Positions 5,511 to 5,557 of a stretch of 5,557 nt of DNA are shown piece after piece; the first letter of the stretch is position 1, and every line of letters begins with the position of its first letter. The notes beneath the pieces are model-generated. The model saw only the letters and a program-made list of their open reading frames with translations. It had not been told where the DNA came from and did not search any database. Location of the stretch: positions 26,416 through 31,972 of the forward strand of contig PAUV01000060.1 of the NCBI GenBank assembly GCA_002712845.1, given 5' to 3'. The translations under genes and the position numbers were made by a program. Source of the DNA: Rhodopirellula sp. (GTDB lineage: Bacteria; Planctomycetota; Planctomycetia; Pirellulales; Pirellulaceae).

Positions 5511-5557
5511 TTAGCGAGATCCTGCTTCGCTGCTGCGACGGCTCACACGGTCACTTT
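5511..5557 (-). CDS. Possible C-terminal end of a minus-strand gene
   Basis: Reading leftwards from the right edge, one frame gives SDRVSRRSSEAGSR and then a TAA at 5511-5513; the other two frames stop at once. The stop lies about 50 bp before a strong minus-strand terminator, where a gene end is expected. Fourteen residues are too few to name a product, and the call rests mostly on the terminator. The stretch between this end and the oxidoreductase leader (5239-5510) holds only the hairpins and -10 box listed; no gene is seen in it. Confidence 0.3.
   Translation of the reverse strand, partial: SDRVSRRSSEAGSR

Overview
The window most resembles a planctomycete of the Pirellulaceae type. That is an inference from gene content: an exported-type Gfo/Idh/MocA oxidoreductase with the CQKPLT motif that is common in planctomycetes, a bacterial MfnB (methanofuran-type C1 cofactor synthesis), a thioredoxin-fold protein with a long helical N-terminal part, genes without clear Shine-Dalgarno sequences, and a roughly balanced base composition. 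No rRNA, tRNA, CRISPR array or transposase was seen.

Layout, left to right. (1) 2-1318, plus: the 3' part of a gene running in from the left edge. It encodes a helical region followed by a TlpA/redoxin-like thioredoxin fold whose CxxC site is replaced by FPSS. (2) 1396-1632, plus: a small conserved-looking hypothetical protein with its own candidate sigma70-type promoter. (3) 1655-2437, minus: an MfnB/DUF556 homologue convergent with the small gene, with a weak hairpin across the junction. (4) 2438-2540: a divergent intergenic region holding a near-perfect 25-bp dyad. (5) 2541-3734, plus: an RNase D-like DEDDy exonuclease with a C-terminal HRDC region and a Glu at one metal-ligand position. 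(6) 3735-3902: a convergent gap dominated by a 21-bp tandem repeat of about four units, which runs into the 3' end of the next gene and supplies its stop codon. (7) 3903-5111, minus: the enzyme body of a Gfo/Idh/MocA oxidoreductase. (8) 5137-5238, minus: a textbook Tat signal peptide in another reading frame, cut off from the enzyme by an in-frame TAA and a frameshift. (9) 5239-5557: a leader with an inverted repeat, a consensus -10 box, a strong hairpin terminator for minus-strand transcription, and possibly the last codons of another minus-strand gene at the right edge.

The genes do not form one operon. Strands alternate (+ + - + -), and nothing links the products in a single pathway. The most notable item is the broken export signal of the oxidoreductase, which means a pseudogene, a relocalised cytosolic enzyme, or a sequence error. 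The 21-bp repeat that repeats this gene's terminal codons together with its stop comes second. No clearly new multi-gene system is visible.
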